A program made the translations under genes and the position numbers. A stretch of DNA of 64,000 nt from NCBI GenBank assembly GCA_028023455.1, contig JAQFVV010000281.1:1056001-1120000 (forward strand), given 5' to 3'. The stretch comes from Epiperipatus broadwayi. Its lineage: Eukaryota; Onychophora; Udeonychophora; Euonychophora; Peripatidae. The notes under the pieces are model-generated. The model was not told the DNA's origin and did no database searches. It worked only from the letters and a program-made list of their open reading frames with translations. Positions 62,469-64,000 of the stretch are shown here, in pieces. Each line of letters opens with the position of its first letter. The first letter of the stretch is position 1.

Positions 62469-64000
62469 ATGGATTATCAATGTAAAAGCAAAACAAAGCA
62501 AGCTACCAGCAATGTAGAGTATAACACCAAAAATCTGAATGGAAAAATTGTTGCGCAGATAACAGATAATTCTAAAATCCTCCCAAATAGTTAAACAACA
62601 CTAAGAATGCGCAGGATTGGCAAGCAATGCAGGGAAAAGAAAGTCTAATCAAAAACAAAGAAATCGGTGTTGCAGAAAATTGTAGCTGGAAATCTGACAG
62701 TTAAACATAAAAAAATTACCCAAAAACCTAAGTTACCCAAAAATGGAGCTGTCACATCTGGAGATAAAGTAGTTTCAAAGGCTATGCCCAAAAACCATGA
62801 AAATCCGAGATCAAATAGTGAAGTTACAAACTTCGTTCCTGATTTTAAAAAATCAAACCTGCCAACATTAACAAAAGAAGCGAGTTTTTGCAAAAAAAAA
62901 AGCGCTGGACCGGAAGTGACAAATTTTAATAAAACTCAAATGGATTTTAACTCAAAAAACATAACAATCAGGAGATAACATCCAAATCAACTAACACAAA
63001 TACAAATTGTGAACAAAAGATGGACAACTACCCTGAGAAAACTCCACAGGAGTTACACAACAAAGAAAATAAAGAAAATAACTGTCATAATATATCAAAT
63101 AATCCAAAGAAAGTCACAAACACTGTAATCAGATAATAATATGCCTAGGAGTAAAAACAATATCCATATTCAGTTCCCAGCACTTGAGGAAAACAGCACA
63201 AAGTCTATCACCAAATGTATAACTACCAAGTTTAACCAGAACATTACAACATATGCAGACAAACTGAAAATAAACCAGAATAACTATATATACCATAACA
63301 GCAAAAAACATAGAACAGCAACAAAGATATATGAATTTGATGCCAAAAGCAATAAAACTTCATATACAATAGACTTAAACTTGTTGGATCTTAAGGAAGA
63401 AATACAGTTTAACAACAATGGCACAATGCTATCTGATGCAATGCAGTACAATGACACATTACATCCCAAACACTATAAATTGGTTAGCTTTGAATTCAAT
63501 GAGAGAATCCCAATGGCTCTATTCAATTCATTTGCCAATTACACCAATGGATGAATACTAATTTTGACCACCACAAACAAGAAGTGCCAGCTTTTTCAGT
63601 TCCCAACTGATGAGTTTTTCCTTGTAATCAAGAAACAGAGCCTAGAGGATGCCATTAAATGCATTTATCATCATCCCAATGGCCACTACTTCATGGTCAA
63701 ATTTTACAATGTTTTTCAAACAGCTCTTCTGAAGAAAGCAACTGTTGCTCAGAAACAGGTTTCTCACAAAATCAACATGTCATGACTGAGGGTGGTTCAT
63801 GGAAACATATGCAACTGCTATATGAGCTTTGGCAGTCATGACATGCAGAAGCTGTTGGAAAAATATGGGACATTATCATCTTTCCAATATCTACCAGAAC
63901 AATGATTAGGAATTGAACTTGTTTCAAATACAGCAGTGTTCACATTGAAACCAGCACCTGAAATCTTGCCTATGGACTTGCTACCTGTGCTCGAGGTGAG
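62469..64000 (+). pseudogene. Decayed retroelement-like ORF (Gag/ORF1 type), runs off the window
   Basis: One frame is used from ATG 62469 to the window end. It is interrupted by TAA at 62592, TAA near 62646, a frameshift pair between about 62965 and 63140, and TGA at about 63552, 63783 and 63894. The first 200 codons are Lys/Asn/Gln-rich and likely disordered. From 63141 a folded part follows: FEFNERIPMALFNSF, then CQLFQFPTDEFFLVIKKQSL, then SHDMQKLLEKYGTLSSF. Two consecutive small alpha/beta-like modules after a basic tail are reminiscent of ORF1/Gag-like proteins of non-LTR elements, but I cannot name the family. Several stops sit where a Trp or Arg would fit (TGG or CGA to TGA). Confidence 0.5.

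Overview
This is an A+T-rich stretch of an animal genome (by eye well over two thirds A+T). It is dominated by transposable elements and by one large tandem array of micro-exons. There are no operons, ribosome binding sites or bacterial genes, and introns have GT..AG ends. The sequence does not fix the phylum. LTR elements of Ty3/gypsy type, tRNA-derived SINEs, foldback elements and symmetric micro-exons would fit a lophotrochozoan (mollusc or flatworm) or a cnidarian. I see no conserved housekeeping gene.

Left part (1-17281): two LTR retrotransposons of the same Ty3/gypsy lineage sit side by side in opposite orientation. Element 1 (1 to 8198, + strand, left LTR cut by the window edge) carries a decayed gag-pol in the order Gag, protease, reverse transcriptase, RNase H, integrase. 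A foldback element interrupts its 3' LTR. Element 2 (8267-17281, - strand) has very long (about 2.7 kb), nearly identical LTRs, a primer binding site, a polypurine tract and a Gag gene with one stop, but no pol. It is therefore a Gag-only, non-autonomous element. A perfect 46-bp tandem duplication spans the junction of the two elements.

Middle part (17282-33180): mostly unassigned A+T-rich DNA. It holds a second foldback element (22974-23831), a three-copy repeat forming a long hairpin (24024-25065), a decayed coiled-coil/Gag-like coding region (30940-32080), an adjacent reading frame with three LSPKMRP motifs (32146-32526), and a diverged fourth copy of the hairpin repeat.

Right part (about 33182-62320): a hierarchical tandem array with a basic period of about 3.4 kb. 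Each complete unit holds two pairs of 30-nt exons on the + strand. Every exon starts and ends in phase 1, so any combination stays in frame. Each pair encodes about 20 residues made almost only of Ser, Thr, Pro and Glu, as in an O-glycosylated mucin-like stalk. I find 15 pairs of two alternating types (I and II). In four of them the first exon has lost a splice site, but no exon has a stop or a frame-breaking indel in its remaining coding part, and the one length change in an intact exon is a 3-nt deletion. Shared SINE, foldback and retroposon insertions show that a two-unit block of about 7 kb was itself duplicated (42.3-50.0 kb to 50.0-56.9 kb). A short LTR element (60291-61553) with a 5-bp target duplication interrupts the last full unit. 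First and last exons of the predicted gene are not recognised and may lie outside the window.

Right edge (62469-64000): a lysine-rich reading frame interrupted by stops and a frameshift pair, probably the first ORF of a retroelement continuing beyond the window.
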